Shown here piece by piece: positions 35,880-44,752 of a stretch of DNA of 64,000 bases. Positions within the stretch are counted from its first letter, which is position 1. Each line of letters starts with the position of its first letter. This stretch comes from Myxococcales bacterium (GTDB taxonomy: Bacteria > Myxococcota_A > Polyangia > Nannocystales > Nannocystaceae). Both the position numbers and the translations under genes were made by a program. Location: the NCBI GenBank assembly GCA_014240065.1, contig JAAZXR010000012.1, positions 22,166-86,165 of the forward strand, in the 5' to 3' direction. Below the pieces are notes generated by a model. That model made no database searches. It saw nothing but the letters and a program-made list of their open reading frames with translations, and was not told where the DNA came from.

Positions 35880-37313
35880 CTAGGCGCCGATGAGCGCGCC
35901 GCCGCATACTCGCAGCGTGGTGCCTGTGATTCCGTGGGCCGCAGGTGTGGAAAGGAATGTGATCGCGTCGCCGACGTCACGGGGTTGGCCGCCTTGACCG
36001 AGGTTGCTGAGTCGACGTCCCGCCTCGCGGATCACCACGGGGATGGCCGCGGTGAGACGAGTCTCGATGAACCCGGGGGCGATGGCGTTGACGGTGATTC
36101 CTCGTCGCGCCACGACAGGGGCGAGGCCTCGCACGTAACCCAATATGCCGGATTTACTGGCGGCATAATTGGTCTGCCCGAGATTTCCGGCGATCCCTGC
36201 GACCGACGACAGGCAGATGATCCTGCCGTGATCCCGCAGGGTCCCTTCGAGGAGCTTGCTGGTGATGCGTTCGACCGCGCCGAGGTTGATGTCGACGGCT
36301 TGATCCCACCACTCCGGCTTCATCCGGGCGAGGGTCTTATCGCGGGTGACGCCCGCGTTGTGAACGATAATGTCGAGTCCGTCACGATGCTCTGCGACGA
36401 AGTCTGCGATCGCTTGAGGTGCCTCGGGGGTGGTGATGTCGACGGGGAGCGGCATGCCGCCGACCTCGCGGGCGACCTTGCTGAGCAGGCCGTCGTCGGC
36501 GGGGCGGTCGAGGCAGATGACCGTCGCGCCCGCGCTCGCGAGGAGCGAGGAGGTCGCGGCGCCGATTCCTCGGGCTGCGCCCGTGACGAGGGCGACCTTC
36601 CCGTCGAGCGGGCGACTCCAGTCCCACTCGGGGAGCTTGCGGCCCTTCGGGGCTCGGACGACGATGGGTTGCCCACTGACAAAGACGGACCGGCGAGATA
36701 ACAGGAAGCGCAGCGGCCCCTCGAGGTGCGCGCTGGCGTTGCCTTCGACATAGATGATGTTGGCAGTGGACCCCTTTTTCCCCACCTCTTTCGCGACGCT
36801 CTTGATGAACCCGAGGAGCGCGGCTTGGGTGGCTCGCATGAGGGGGGCTTGCTTCGCGTCTGGTGCGGTCGCGAGGATCACCACGCGCCCGCACTTTTTA
36901 AGGCGCCGCATCAGCGGGTGAAAGAAGTCGTAGAGGTTGCGCAGGGACTCGGTGGTGTCGAGCGCGCTCGCGTCGAAGACGATGCTATCGAGCTTGGGTC
37001 CGTCAGGATTCAAGGTGAGCTCCCACTGAGGTCGACTCCATGCCTCGGCTTGGGTCTCGAAGATTCCGCGGGACGGGCAGTCGTGGACAACACCCACGTG
37101 TGCCCCAGCCTCCGCGAGCGTCTTGGCGATCACCTCCGACAGCGGGCTCGCGTCGCCGTGGCCAAACGCCACCTCATGTCCTTCGAGGGGGCGGGCGATG
37201 AACCCCTCGCTCGCTCGCGCGAGGTCTTGAGGCATCGGGATCGGTAGGCCGAGGCCTTTGATGAGGGCGCGGGCGCGGTGATTTTGTCCGAGTTCTAATA
37301 AAAAGTCGCTCAT
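35880..37313 (-). CDS. fabG: Two-part 3-oxoacyl-ACP reductase (FabG4-like SDR)
   Basis: A 477-residue protein. The first ~235 residues form an inactive-looking N-terminal Rossmann-like domain (RVVILATAPDAKQAPLMRATQAALLG). The second half is a full SDR: VALVTGAARGIGAAT at about 245, VHNAGVTRDKTLARM, LSSVAGIAGNLGQTNYAASK with Ser, Tyr and Lys near 370-386, and VNAIAPGFIETRLT. This split architecture is that of high-molecular-weight FabG (FabG4), which reduces 3-oxoacyl-ACP or -CoA with NADH. The start is ATG 37313; the longer in-frame opening upstream would run into an arginine-rich leader. It lies between the MaoC and thiolase genes of the same operon. Confidence 0.88.
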   Translation of the reverse strand: MSDFLLELGQNHRARALIKGLGLPIPMPQDLARASEGFIARPLEGHEVAFGHGDASPLSEVIAKTLAEAGAHVGVVHDCPSRGIFETQAEAWSRPQWELTLNPDGPKLDSIVFDASALDTTESLRNLYDFFHPLMRRLKKCGRVVILATAPDAKQAPLMRATQAALLGFIKSVAKEVGKKGSTANIIYVEGNASAHLEGPLRFLLSRRSVFVSGQPIVVRAPKGRKLPEWDWSRPLDGKVALVTGAARGIGAATSSLLASAGATVICLDRPADDGLLSKVAREVGGMPLPVDITTPEAPQAIADFVAEHRDGLDIIVHNAGVTRDKTLARMKPEWWDQAVDINLGAVERITSKLLEGTLRDHGRIICLSSVAGIAGNLGQTNYAASKSGILGYVRGLAPVVARRGITVNAIAPGFIETRLTAAIPVVIREAGRRLSNLGQGGQPRDVGDAITFLSTPAAHGITGTTLRVCGGALIGA

Positions 37314-37369
37314 GAGATCATTGCTTCTGTTCGGTATTGGTGGGGGGACCAGGTCGTTGCCGCGGTCTC

Positions 37370-38296
37370 CTAGGCGTGAAAAGTTCCCTCGAGGTAGGCG
37401 GGGGCGCCGGGGGCGTCTCCGACCCACACTTCATCGCCTCGCGTGAAGACGCCGACGCGGGCGGGGAGGACCAAGGGCCGAGTAAATTTGACGTCCAGCT
37501 TTCCTAGCCGCGCGATATCTCCTGAGAACCGTCGGACGCGGAGCGTCTCCCAGGTGCGGGCCATGGTCGCGAAGCCGTGGAGGATCGTATTCTTGAATCC
37601 GAAGGCGCGGGCGTACGGTGGGACCCAGTGGACGGGGTTGAAGTCACCCGTGAGCATGGCGTAGGCCAGGCCAGCGTCCGCCGGGAGGCGCCATCGATCA
37701 AGCTCGAGGGCGTCGAGCGGTACTCGGGGGCGAATCTTCTCGGGCCGCGCGCGCTCTTTCGACCCCGCCTCACTCGATCTCTTTCGCTGGAGTGGGACGA
37801 TAGCGTAGAGGTTCGCCTCGATGGCGTCGGGAGTCGACGCGGTGCCGGTGGTGACCCGCTGATGCAGCACAGCGCGCCGTTCGGTCTCGTCGATGTCCAT
37901 TAATTGTGCGGTGACCAGGAGTGGTTCGTTGGCGGGAAGCGGCGCGCGCACCTCGAGGCGACAGCCGCCGTTGAGCACCTTGAGGAGCGGGTAGGGGGCG
38001 CCCGCGAGGGTCTTCGCGGAGAGTGGAAAGCCCCACTGCGGCCAAAGGTGGGGTGGCACAACACCGCGGTAGGCCTTTGTGTCGCCGCATACGTGGCGTT
38101 GATACTCGACGAGCAGGGACGTTGCGCGAGGCGCGATGGTCGCCTCGAAGACTGGGCCGGGGGTCGTGAAGGCGCCGGGCGCGGGTGGCTTGAGCTGCTG
38201 CCGCAGCGCCGTGAAGGCGGCGCGGCCGAGCGTCGCGAGGACCGGCCCCTGATGGATGATTTGAGCGGAAGGTAGACGCATGAGTCTCCGAATCAC
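37370..38296 (-). CDS. MaoC-family enoyl-CoA hydratase
   Basis: A 308-residue protein with a double hot-dog fold. The C-terminal domain contains the hydratase 2 motif, LTGDFNPVHW followed by AFGFKNTILHGF, at about 216-240 (catalytic Asp and His). It would hydrate trans-2-enoyl-CoA to (R)-3-hydroxyacyl-CoA or act on related thioesters. The N-terminal hot-dog is degenerate. The GTG start at 38296 overlaps the acyl-CoA dehydrogenase stop in GTGA; ATG 38281 is an alternative. It links the dehydrogenase with the FabG-type oxidoreductase in a beta-oxidation-like order. Confidence 0.88.
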   Translation of the reverse strand: MIRRLMRLPSAQIIHQGPVLATLGRAAFTALRQQLKPPAPGAFTTPGPVFEATIAPRATSLLVEYQRHVCGDTKAYRGVVPPHLWPQWGFPLSAKTLAGAPYPLLKVLNGGCRLEVRAPLPANEPLLVTAQLMDIDETERRAVLHQRVTTGTASTPDAIEANLYAIVPLQRKRSSEAGSKERARPEKIRPRVPLDALELDRWRLPADAGLAYAMLTGDFNPVHWVPPYARAFGFKNTILHGFATMARTWETLRVRRFSGDIARLGKLDVKFTRPLVLPARVGVFTRGDEVWVGDAPGAPAYLEGTFHA

Positions 38297-40257
38297 TGCG
38301 CGGCCTCGGCCGTTGGTTTCGCGGCCTCCTCTGCGGAGGTGTCGGGTGTGGAATTTCGGCTGAGCTGTTCGAGGATGCGGAGGCCTCGGGTGGAGATCTC
38401 ATCCTTGAGGCTTCGGACGCGGGGCTCCGCGCGGTCGAGGTAGCGGTCGAGCACTGCGCGTCGCTCGTCGTGCTCTTTCGCCTGACTCAAGAGGATCTTG
38501 GAGATCGCGACGTCAGTCATGATGAGCGTGAGCCGCTCGGCGTGGAGCATCGCGAACGCAAAATCACGTTTTGGATTCCAGTCCTTCAAGAACGTCGTGC
38601 CCCACCGCTGCATCGGGACCCCCTTGAGGAGCTTGAGCTTGTCGGTCGCCGTCTTCCGCATCATCAATTGAATGGTCTCGAGTTCAGCGAGCTCGAGCCT
38701 GGCGACGCGACGCTCGAGTGGATCCCGCGCGGACATGGTGCGCCAACGCGCTTGCGCGACGCCGCGGACGAACTCTTGAGGATTGGCGATGACCGCATTG
38801 AGCGCGTCCTTCATCGCCATGAGCGACTGGATCTGGCTGGTGCCCTCGTAGATCGGGAGGACGAGGGCGTCCCTCAGCAGTTTCTCCGCGCCGTATTCCT
38901 TGGTGTAGCCGTTGCCCCCGTGGATCTGGACGCAGCGTCGCGCGTGGGCGACGGCGCGCTCGGCAGCGCTGTACTTCAACAGCGGCGTGAGCTTCCTGGC
39001 GCGGGCCTTGAGGTTTCGAACCCGCTTACGAAGCGCGTCGAGATCGAGCTCGCCGACCCGGTTGGCACCTTCCGGCGCCGCCTCGAGCATGAGGGAGAGC
39101 TTGGTGGCGGTCTCCTCGTCGATCGCAGCGGTGATCGCGAGGGCGCGGAGTCCTTGGATGTCAGACTCCATCTCGTCGAGGTAGTCGGCGATCATCTCGT
39201 GCTGATCGATGGTCTTGCCCATGGACGGGCGTTGCTGCGCGTATTCGCGGGCGAGCCGGGCGGCGGCCTCGCAAAGTCCGATGCTCTCGAACCCGACGCC
39301 GAGGCGCGCGTTGTTCATGAGCGTCAGCATGTATTTGAATCCCTCGCCGCGGTTTCCGATGAGCATCGCCGGGGTTCGGTCGAAGGAGATGGACGCGGTA
39401 ACGGAGCCGTGGTGCCCGAGCTTCTCCTCCACACGATCGACGCTCGCGAGGTGTTTTCGGGTGCCGTCGGGGAGGTCTTCATAGGCCGGCACCAAGAAGA
39501 ACGAGAGGCCAGCGAGCCCCGCGAACGGGTCGTCTCCATCGGACTTCTCGGTCCGCGCGATGACGAAGTGGTACTTCCCGTGGCCGGAAGTGATGAAGAT
39601 TTTTTGACCCGTGACGAGCCAGTTTCCGCTCGCATCTTGCTCGGCGGAGGTGCGGAGCGCGGCCATGTCGCTGCCGGCGTCGGGCTCCGTGATGTCCATG
39701 GTTCCCCACGCCTCGCCGTTCCCGATCTCTTCGATGAAGTCGGCGAATCGGGTCCCGGTGATCTCGCGCTTGTCGAAGTCGAAGGTGGTCGTGCCCTCCT
39801 TGATGGAGTACGCGAGCATGGCCAGCGCCATACCTCCGTGAAAGCTGTGGTGGGTCATCACGGAGACATCCGCACGCGCGAAGACCTCGGCGGTCATGAA
39901 GTAGACCAGCAGCGGTACGTTCATGCCCCCGAGTTCGCGCGGGATGCACATCCAGTGGAGGTCGAGGGCCTTGAGCTGCTCAAAGATCTCATCGAGCTCT
40001 TTGGGGACGCTCACCTCACCGTCGCTCACGCTGATCTCACCGCGATCAATTCGCGAGGCGCGGGACGCGATCTCATCACTCGCGAACTTGCCGATCATGG
40101 TGAGCATGTCTTGATAGGTCTCGACCGCCTCCGCGACCGCCTCGTCAGAATCGGAGCCTTCGCGCTCGAACTCCGTCGTGCGGATGAGCGATTTCCAGTC
40201 GATGGCTTCGCGGAAGTAGTATTGAAGGTCTTCGTTGTCTGTGTAGAAGTTGGACAT
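38293..40257 (-). CDS. Acyl-CoA dehydrogenase
   Basis: A 654-residue flavoprotein with a full N-terminal helical domain, the beta-domain motif DITEPDAGSDMAALRT near 187, and the C-terminal bundle with RRCVQIHGGNGYTKEYGAEKLLRD and YEGTSQIQ near 466 (the YEGT segment lies near the catalytic base). A further C-terminal extension of about 170 residues resembles the long acyl-CoA dehydrogenases (fadE-like, about 600 residues). It should form the trans-2,3 double bond in fatty acyl-CoA with FAD. The ATG at 40257 has AGGAG about 9 bases upstream. First catabolic gene of the operon; the TetR gene is 38 bases upstream. Confidence 0.93.
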   Translation of the reverse strand: MSNFYTDNEDLQYYFREAIDWKSLIRTTEFEREGSDSDEAVAEAVETYQDMLTMIGKFASDEIASRASRIDRGEISVSDGEVSVPKELDEIFEQLKALDLHWMCIPRELGGMNVPLLVYFMTAEVFARADVSVMTHHSFHGGMALAMLAYSIKEGTTTFDFDKREITGTRFADFIEEIGNGEAWGTMDITEPDAGSDMAALRTSAEQDASGNWLVTGQKIFITSGHGKYHFVIARTEKSDGDDPFAGLAGLSFFLVPAYEDLPDGTRKHLASVDRVEEKLGHHGSVTASISFDRTPAMLIGNRGEGFKYMLTLMNNARLGVGFESIGLCEAAARLAREYAQQRPSMGKTIDQHEMIADYLDEMESDIQGLRALAITAAIDEETATKLSLMLEAAPEGANRVGELDLDALRKRVRNLKARARKLTPLLKYSAAERAVAHARRCVQIHGGNGYTKEYGAEKLLRDALVLPIYEGTSQIQSLMAMKDALNAVIANPQEFVRGVAQARWRTMSARDPLERRVARLELAELETIQLMMRKTATDKLKLLKGVPMQRWGTTFLKDWNPKRDFAFAMLHAERLTLIMTDVAISKILLSQAKEHDERRAVLDRYLDRAEPRVRSLKDEISTRGLRILEQLSRNSTPDTSAEEAAKPTAEAAQ

Positions 40258-40295
40258 GGGAGGGGGCTCCTTTGTGCAATTTTGTGATGCCGCGA

Positions 40296-41006
40296 CTAGC
40301 TTCCGGTTGGAGCGTTAGCGTCGTCGGTACTGCTCGGCGCTTCATCGCGCTCCTCACGAGGAGCGATGCCGAGGGCCTCGAGTTGGCGAAAGAGGCTGGC
40401 GCGAGCGACCCGCACGAGCTCGTCGACGTGCCGTCGGAGGTCGGAGTCGTCGCCCGACCGGTCCTTGGAGGTGCCGAGGGCGCCGATCGAGTCGAAGGTG
40501 GCGATGCTGCTGACGACGAGGTTGATCGCGTGGACGATGTACGCTTCAGGATCGACGTCCGCCCGCACACGGCCCGCTTCTCGTCCGCGGCGGATGTAGT
40601 TGGACACGACGTCCGCCCAGGGTTGAACGTGTCCGACGATCAGCGCGCGCATCTCCTTGGGTCGGTCGAGGGCTTCGCGCAGCAAGAGTCGGGCGCGGTC
40701 GCGGTCCGCCGTGAAGAACGCCACCGTCTCCTTGATGATGGCGTCGAACTGCTCGCGCCCGGAGGTGGCGGCCATCAAGAGCTTGGGGAGGACTTGATTC
40801 CAGTGGGAGAGGAGCTTGTCGAGCACCGCTTTGCGCAGCTCATCCTTGGACGGGAAGTGGTACAGCAAGGAGGGTTTGCGGATTCCAACGGCGTCGGCCA
40901 CCGACTGGAGCGACGTGGCCTCAAAGCCGCGCTCTGCGAACAAGCGCGTGGCTGCGTCGAGGATTCGCTCCGAGACTTCGCGTTTTTCTGAACGGTCGGA
41001 AGGCAT
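40296..41006 (-). CDS. TetR-family transcriptional regulator
   Basis: A 236-residue protein from ATG 41006. The N-terminal HTH reads ERILDAATRLFAERGFEATSLQSVADAVGIRKPSLLYHF (in pieces: ILDAATRLFAERGF and VADAVGIRKPSLLYHFPSK), the standard TetR DNA-binding motif. The C-terminal ligand-binding domain is all helical. It is the first gene of the fatty-acid operon and is preceded by a perfect palindrome that overlaps its promoter region, so it likely represses its own operon until an acyl-CoA ligand binds, as FadR/PsrA-type regulators do. The ligand is inferred from the operon, not from sequence. Confidence 0.92.
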   Translation of the reverse strand: MPSDRSEKREVSERILDAATRLFAERGFEATSLQSVADAVGIRKPSLLYHFPSKDELRKAVLDKLLSHWNQVLPKLLMAATSGREQFDAIIKETVAFFTADRDRARLLLREALDRPKEMRALIVGHVQPWADVVSNYIRRGREAGRVRADVDPEAYIVHAINLVVSSIATFDSIGALGTSKDRSGDDSDLRRHVDELVRVARASLFRQLEALGIAPREERDEAPSSTDDANAPTGS

Positions 41007-41031
41007 GTGGAAACCCAAAGGTCAGCATCTA

Positions 41032-41047
41032 CCTACCACTTGGTAGG
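41032..41047. promoter_or_regulatory. Probable TetR operator (16-bp palindrome)
   Basis: The bases CCTACCA, CT and TGGTAGG form a perfect inverted repeat with a two-base centre, 26 bases upstream of the TetR start codon. Position and symmetry suit an autoregulatory operator. No second copy of this site was found near the neighbouring genes. Confidence 0.75.
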
Positions 41048-41278
41048 CAGGCAGTCAACGGCGAGTCTGCATATGAGCGCGATCTCCGCATCTGTGATCT
41101 CCAAGCAAACGCCCACGCAACGCGGAGGCAGTGCCTGTCAGGAGGACTTGCCCTCGGAGCCGCCTGGCTGTGCGAAGCCTAGAAGAGGTGGAGCGTGCGC
41201 GCCGACCAGGGCGCTCGCGAAACCAAATGGCGCCTCGTATGCGAGGGACAGCCAGCCGCCGGCGCCTGAAGATCGGGT

Positions 41279-41686
41279 CTATTCGTCGAGTTTTGAGGGC
41301 GGGTGGGCGTCGGAATGCGCCCACCCCTTGAGCACCACCCGCGCCAAATTCGACGGCGAGAGACCGTAGTGGGCGGCGAGCTCTCGAAACCGATGCAAAA
41401 ACTCTGGGGTCATGTGCGCGGTCACGGCAGTGCGTATGTCACGCCGGGGCCCTTCGAGCGCCTCCGCCGGGAGTCCAAACTGTTCCAGCAACGAGATGAG
41501 GTTACGTACCTGTTCATTGCTGAGGCCTCGCAGCCCGCGGTATTTTCGAATTTCGTCGTAAAGACCAACATCGCCCTCCATTGTTTCCCCCACTTTTTCT
41601 TCACCCAAGACCGTCCCTCGCTCACCCTCCGTCGGGCTCACGTCGTCGTCAAGTTTGTACTGCTTGAATGCTCTGGAACGGTTCAT
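41279..41686 (-). CDS. Small protein with possible ribbon-helix-helix C-terminus
   Basis: A 135-residue protein from ATG 41686. The N-terminal half is charged and the middle part has LSNEQVRNLISLLEQFGL. The C-terminal half reads TAVTAHMTPEFLHRFRELAAHYGLSPSNLARVVLKGW, in pieces the beta-strand, helix and helix of CopG/Arc-like DNA-binding domains. It would be a small transcription factor. It stands alone between the TetR operon and the DUF2254-like gene. The upstream DNA (41687-41760) is AT-rich and is the natural place for its promoter. Confidence 0.55.
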   Translation of the reverse strand: MNRSRAFKQYKLDDDVSPTEGERGTVLGEEKVGETMEGDVGLYDEIRKYRGLRGLSNEQVRNLISLLEQFGLPAEALEGPRRDIRTAVTAHMTPEFLHRFRELAAHYGLSPSNLARVVLKGWAHSDAHPPSKLDE

Positions 41687-42155
41687 TTTTCAGCTCTGGG
41701 AACGGGCGACTTTATCCTGCGTCCCCTTTTCACTATATACAAGAGATCCTCCCTGTGTAACGCGCGAGCGCTAATATTCTTCGGTCGAGAAGGCAGGGAA
41801 GCCCGACGGGACCGTAGAGGACAAGTGAGCGCCCGATACGCGCTCGGAGTCAGACAGTCCTGCGCGTACGAATCGCTCGGCATTTCGGTAAACCATCGTT
41901 TATTGGGGAGCGGCATGCGGGCCGACCGACGATCATGGACGCGCACGCGCGGTAGACGACGGGCGGCGCCGTCGCGCTCCACCTGAGCACGTTTCGTCTC
42001 AACGAGAGGCGATTTCCAAATTGGTACACCGATGTGATTCGCCAATCTGGGTACGGTGGCGCGCAGACTCGAGCGTCGCAGGGAGACGACGGGCTCGATC
42101 CACGAGCCGACGGCGCGCGGAGTCGGCTGTGGGCGGAATCTTGCCGTGGGCTCGT
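41687..42155. other. Intergenic region, no convincing gene
   Basis: About 470 bases between two minus-strand genes. An open frame on the minus strand (41683-42045) has no protein-like pattern and overlaps the upstream start. The stretch around 41730-41790 is AT-rich compared with its surroundings and probably holds the promoter of the small RHH-like gene. No RNA gene or terminator is recognised. Confidence 0.55.
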
Positions 42156-43880
42156 CTAGAGCCCGGGCTGTGGTGGCGTGTGATCTTCGAGTGACGGGAA
42201 GCCGGCGAAGAATTCCGGGAGCTTGGTCTTTTGACGGGGTGAGAGGTAGTCAAAATTGCTACCGCGGTCGTTGACCTCCCAAAATTCGCGGTTGTCGAGG
42301 GCGAGGAGCTCTTGCCAGATACTCTGCAGGCGGCGCTTTGGCTCGTCGATCATGTCAAATCGAATCTTGTCCGCGAACTTGTAGTCGGCGTAGAGCAGGT
42401 AGCTCGTGGCCAGCTTGACCTGGGCTCGCCGCACTCCTCGCAGGGTGTTTTCTTGCTCCGTCGATTCAGCCGCATCATCGACGCGCAAGAACGTGTCGAG
42501 CAAGACCTCATGGACCCCCGCGTTGCAGCGGTAGGCGGTGTCGCACAGCGCGCCGATATCGTGAGCGACGACCTCCGTGATGAACGTGAGCCCGCTTTGG
42601 AACGCGATGCCGCCGTAGTACCTCATGAACCCTGCGATCTCGCAGGCGCGCGCCTCGATGGCAGATCGGTCCGCGCTGTCCTTCACGGTGATCGAGACTC
42701 GCAAGATGTCCTCCGCGAGCTGTCGATATTGATGGAGGATATTGTAGGCTGTGCGGATATCCTTCGCGTTGATGGTCGCACGGAGGTAGGTGTTGAAGAA
42801 CTTGATCGAGAGGTCCAGCGTGTGCAGGTCGCCGCGTCGAGCGGCGCCGACGCCCAGTCGTCGCGTGTTGATCGCGATGAGGTAGCAAAGGTCCTTCATG
42901 CGGCCGAGCCCCTCATTAAACAGCATTTGATACTGTCGCAGAATTTTCCACTCGACCCAGTTTTTGCGCTCCTTGAGATCGCCGATCGATTCATTGGAGA
43001 GGCTCACAAAATCGGGCGTTTGGCGGGTCCAGTTCGAGAGTTCAAACCACCCTGGCTCGAGCTGGTTCTTCCCCTTCCCGTAGCGGATTCCCATGTCGCA
43101 GAGGGCATCCGCGGCCAGGGAGGCGATGTTCTTGTCGCGCTGCTGCGTGGCGTTGAGTCCGATATTGGCGAGGTTCTCGATGGACTCGACCAGGCGCTTG
43201 CGCCGAACTTCGAGGTGGGTTTTGTTCCGAGGGTTCGGCAGCCCGCTCACGAGTCCGTCGTTCGCCATCCGGCCGACAATTGAGTCGGGCTCGAGGAACG
43301 AAAATACGTAAGAGAAGTAGGGGAACAGCAGCAGCAGGCTCGTGGTCAAAAACACCAGCGAGAGCAGGACGCCCCAGCGAGGGATGAACGCCGGATTGGC
43401 GGCGTAGTTGATCCACAGCACAAAGATGGTCCCAACCACGAAGACGCCGTTCACGACCATATTGGCGGGGGCTCTGAAAAACAGCGACGTCACGTGTGGC
43501 GTGAAGCGGGTGGCGGCCAGCTGCACGATGATGCTCGAGACTGTGAGCGCGAGCCCCAAGACCGCGGCCATGACCTCCCCCATATTTCCAACGGTCTGGC
43601 GGGCCTGATCGAGGTCGATCGCGAGCAAGGAGGCGAAGAGGCCGCTGATGGTGCGCACTTCGCCAGGCGCGGACACACGATCGACGAGGTCGGCCCAAAA
43701 GCTCATGAGCAAGAGCACGGCCGCCGCTCCGAGGAGCGAGACGAAGGGCTTGAGCCAGCGCTCGCTCGGCGTGCCAGCGCTCACGCCGTGTTCTTCACCC
43801 ATCGGGAGTCCGTCGACCAATCCGGGTCGAATCTGAGACATCTCAACCGCGCCATCTCCGCTGCTGGCTTCGGGTGTCAT
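42156..43880 (-). CDS. DUF2254-like membrane protein
   Basis: A 574-residue protein from ATG 43880 with about five N-terminal transmembrane helices (LLGAAAVLLLMSFWADL near 40; VMAAVLGLALTVSSIIVQLAA near 105; VVNGVFVVGTIFVLWINY near 145; LLSLVFLTTSLLLLFPYFSYVF near 175). The large C-terminal region (about 220-574) is helical and cytoplasmic, with an RRLQSIWQELLALDNREFWE tail. The membrane part resembles DUF2254 proteins, whose function is unknown. It is divergent from coaX, with 59 bases between start codons, and may share the promoter region. Confidence 0.75.
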   Translation of the reverse strand: MTPEASSGDGAVEMSQIRPGLVDGLPMGEEHGVSAGTPSERWLKPFVSLLGAAAVLLLMSFWADLVDRVSAPGEVRTISGLFASLLAIDLDQARQTVGNMGEVMAAVLGLALTVSSIIVQLAATRFTPHVTSLFFRAPANMVVNGVFVVGTIFVLWINYAANPAFIPRWGVLLSLVFLTTSLLLLFPYFSYVFSFLEPDSIVGRMANDGLVSGLPNPRNKTHLEVRRKRLVESIENLANIGLNATQQRDKNIASLAADALCDMGIRYGKGKNQLEPGWFELSNWTRQTPDFVSLSNESIGDLKERKNWVEWKILRQYQMLFNEGLGRMKDLCYLIAINTRRLGVGAARRGDLHTLDLSIKFFNTYLRATINAKDIRTAYNILHQYRQLAEDILRVSITVKDSADRSAIEARACEIAGFMRYYGGIAFQSGLTFITEVVAHDIGALCDTAYRCNAGVHEVLLDTFLRVDDAAESTEQENTLRGVRRAQVKLATSYLLYADYKFADKIRFDMIDEPKRRLQSIWQELLALDNREFWEVNDRGSNFDYLSPRQKTKLPEFFAGFPSLEDHTPPQPGL

Positions 43881-43939
43881 GCACCACAAACTACCAGATC
43901 CCGCGTCATTCGGCGCGGAGCCTGCTATTTTCGGGGGCC

Positions 43940-44740
43940 ATGCTCCTCGCAGTGGATATCGGGAATACGCACACCTGCGTGGGCCTGTTTGAAGGTGACC
44001 AACTTCAATGCGAACTTCGCCTCACGACGCACCGAAACTGGACGCGTGACGAGGTGGCGGCCACCCTCGTTCAGGCGCTCCAGCTGCGGGATCTCTCCTT
44101 GTCCGCCGTCGAGGAGGCCGTCCTCGCGTGCGTGGTGCCGCCCGCGTTGAGGCCATTTTCGGAGGCGATCGAGAGCTACGCGAGTGTGACGCCGCTGGTG
44201 GTTGGCCCGGGGGTGAAGACCGGCATGCCGATTCGCTATGAACCCGCGACGGATGTGGGGGCAGACCGAATCGTCTCGGCGGTCGCGGCGCACGCGGCCT
44301 ACGGTGATCATGAGGCGGGACGCGGCGTGGTGGTGGTGGACTTCGGGACAGCGACCACCTTCGACGTCGTCTCACCGACACCGGAGTATCTCGGCGGAGC
44401 CATCGCCCCTGGCATTGGAATCAGCGCAGACGCGTTGTTCACCCGGGCGGCGAGGCTGCCGCGGGTCGCCCTTAAACTGCCCGCCCAGGTCGTCGGCAAG
44501 AACACGATCGAGTCGCTTCAGTCGGGGTTGATGTTCGGCTATGTCAGCCTGGTGGAGGGGATGGTTCGTCGATTGAAAGCAGACCTCTCGTGGCCAGCGA
44601 CCGTCATTGGAACCGGTGGTCTCGCGACCACCATCGCCGCGGTGACGAACTCAATCGACGTCGTCGACGAGCGATTGATGCTCGACGGTCTCCGCCTCAT
44701 CTTCGAACGAAACGCAGCGATCCTGCGGCACACGAAATAG
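43940..44740 (+). CDS. coaX: Type III pantothenate kinase
   Basis: A 266-residue cytoplasmic kinase that phosphorylates pantothenate, the first step of coenzyme A synthesis. Type III motifs are all present: LAVDIGNTHTCVGLFEG at the N-terminus (P-loop-like), ACVVPPAL, GMPIRYEPATDVGADRIVSAVAA, VVVDFGTATTFDVV near 139, and ISADALFTRAARLP. Length fits the family. ATG 43940 was chosen because the N-terminal ATP motif starts right after it. The unknown gene at 44753 begins 13 bases downstream on the same strand. Confidence 0.95.
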   Translation: MLLAVDIGNTHTCVGLFEGDQLQCELRLTTHRNWTRDEVAATLVQALQLRDLSLSAVEEAVLACVVPPALRPFSEAIESYASVTPLVVGPGVKTGMPIRYEPATDVGADRIVSAVAAHAAYGDHEAGRGVVVVDFGTATTFDVVSPTPEYLGGAIAPGIGISADALFTRAARLPRVALKLPAQVVGKNTIESLQSGLMFGYVSLVEGMVRRLKADLSWPATVIGTGGLATTIAAVTNSIDVVDERLMLDGLRLIFERNAAILRHTK

Positions 44741-44752
44741 ACGAACACGACG

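Noticed and set aside
41683..42045. Minus-strand 120-codon frame upstream of the RHH-like gene
   Set aside because: Poor codon pattern, overlaps the start of the RHH-like gene, and lies over the AT-rich probable promoter.
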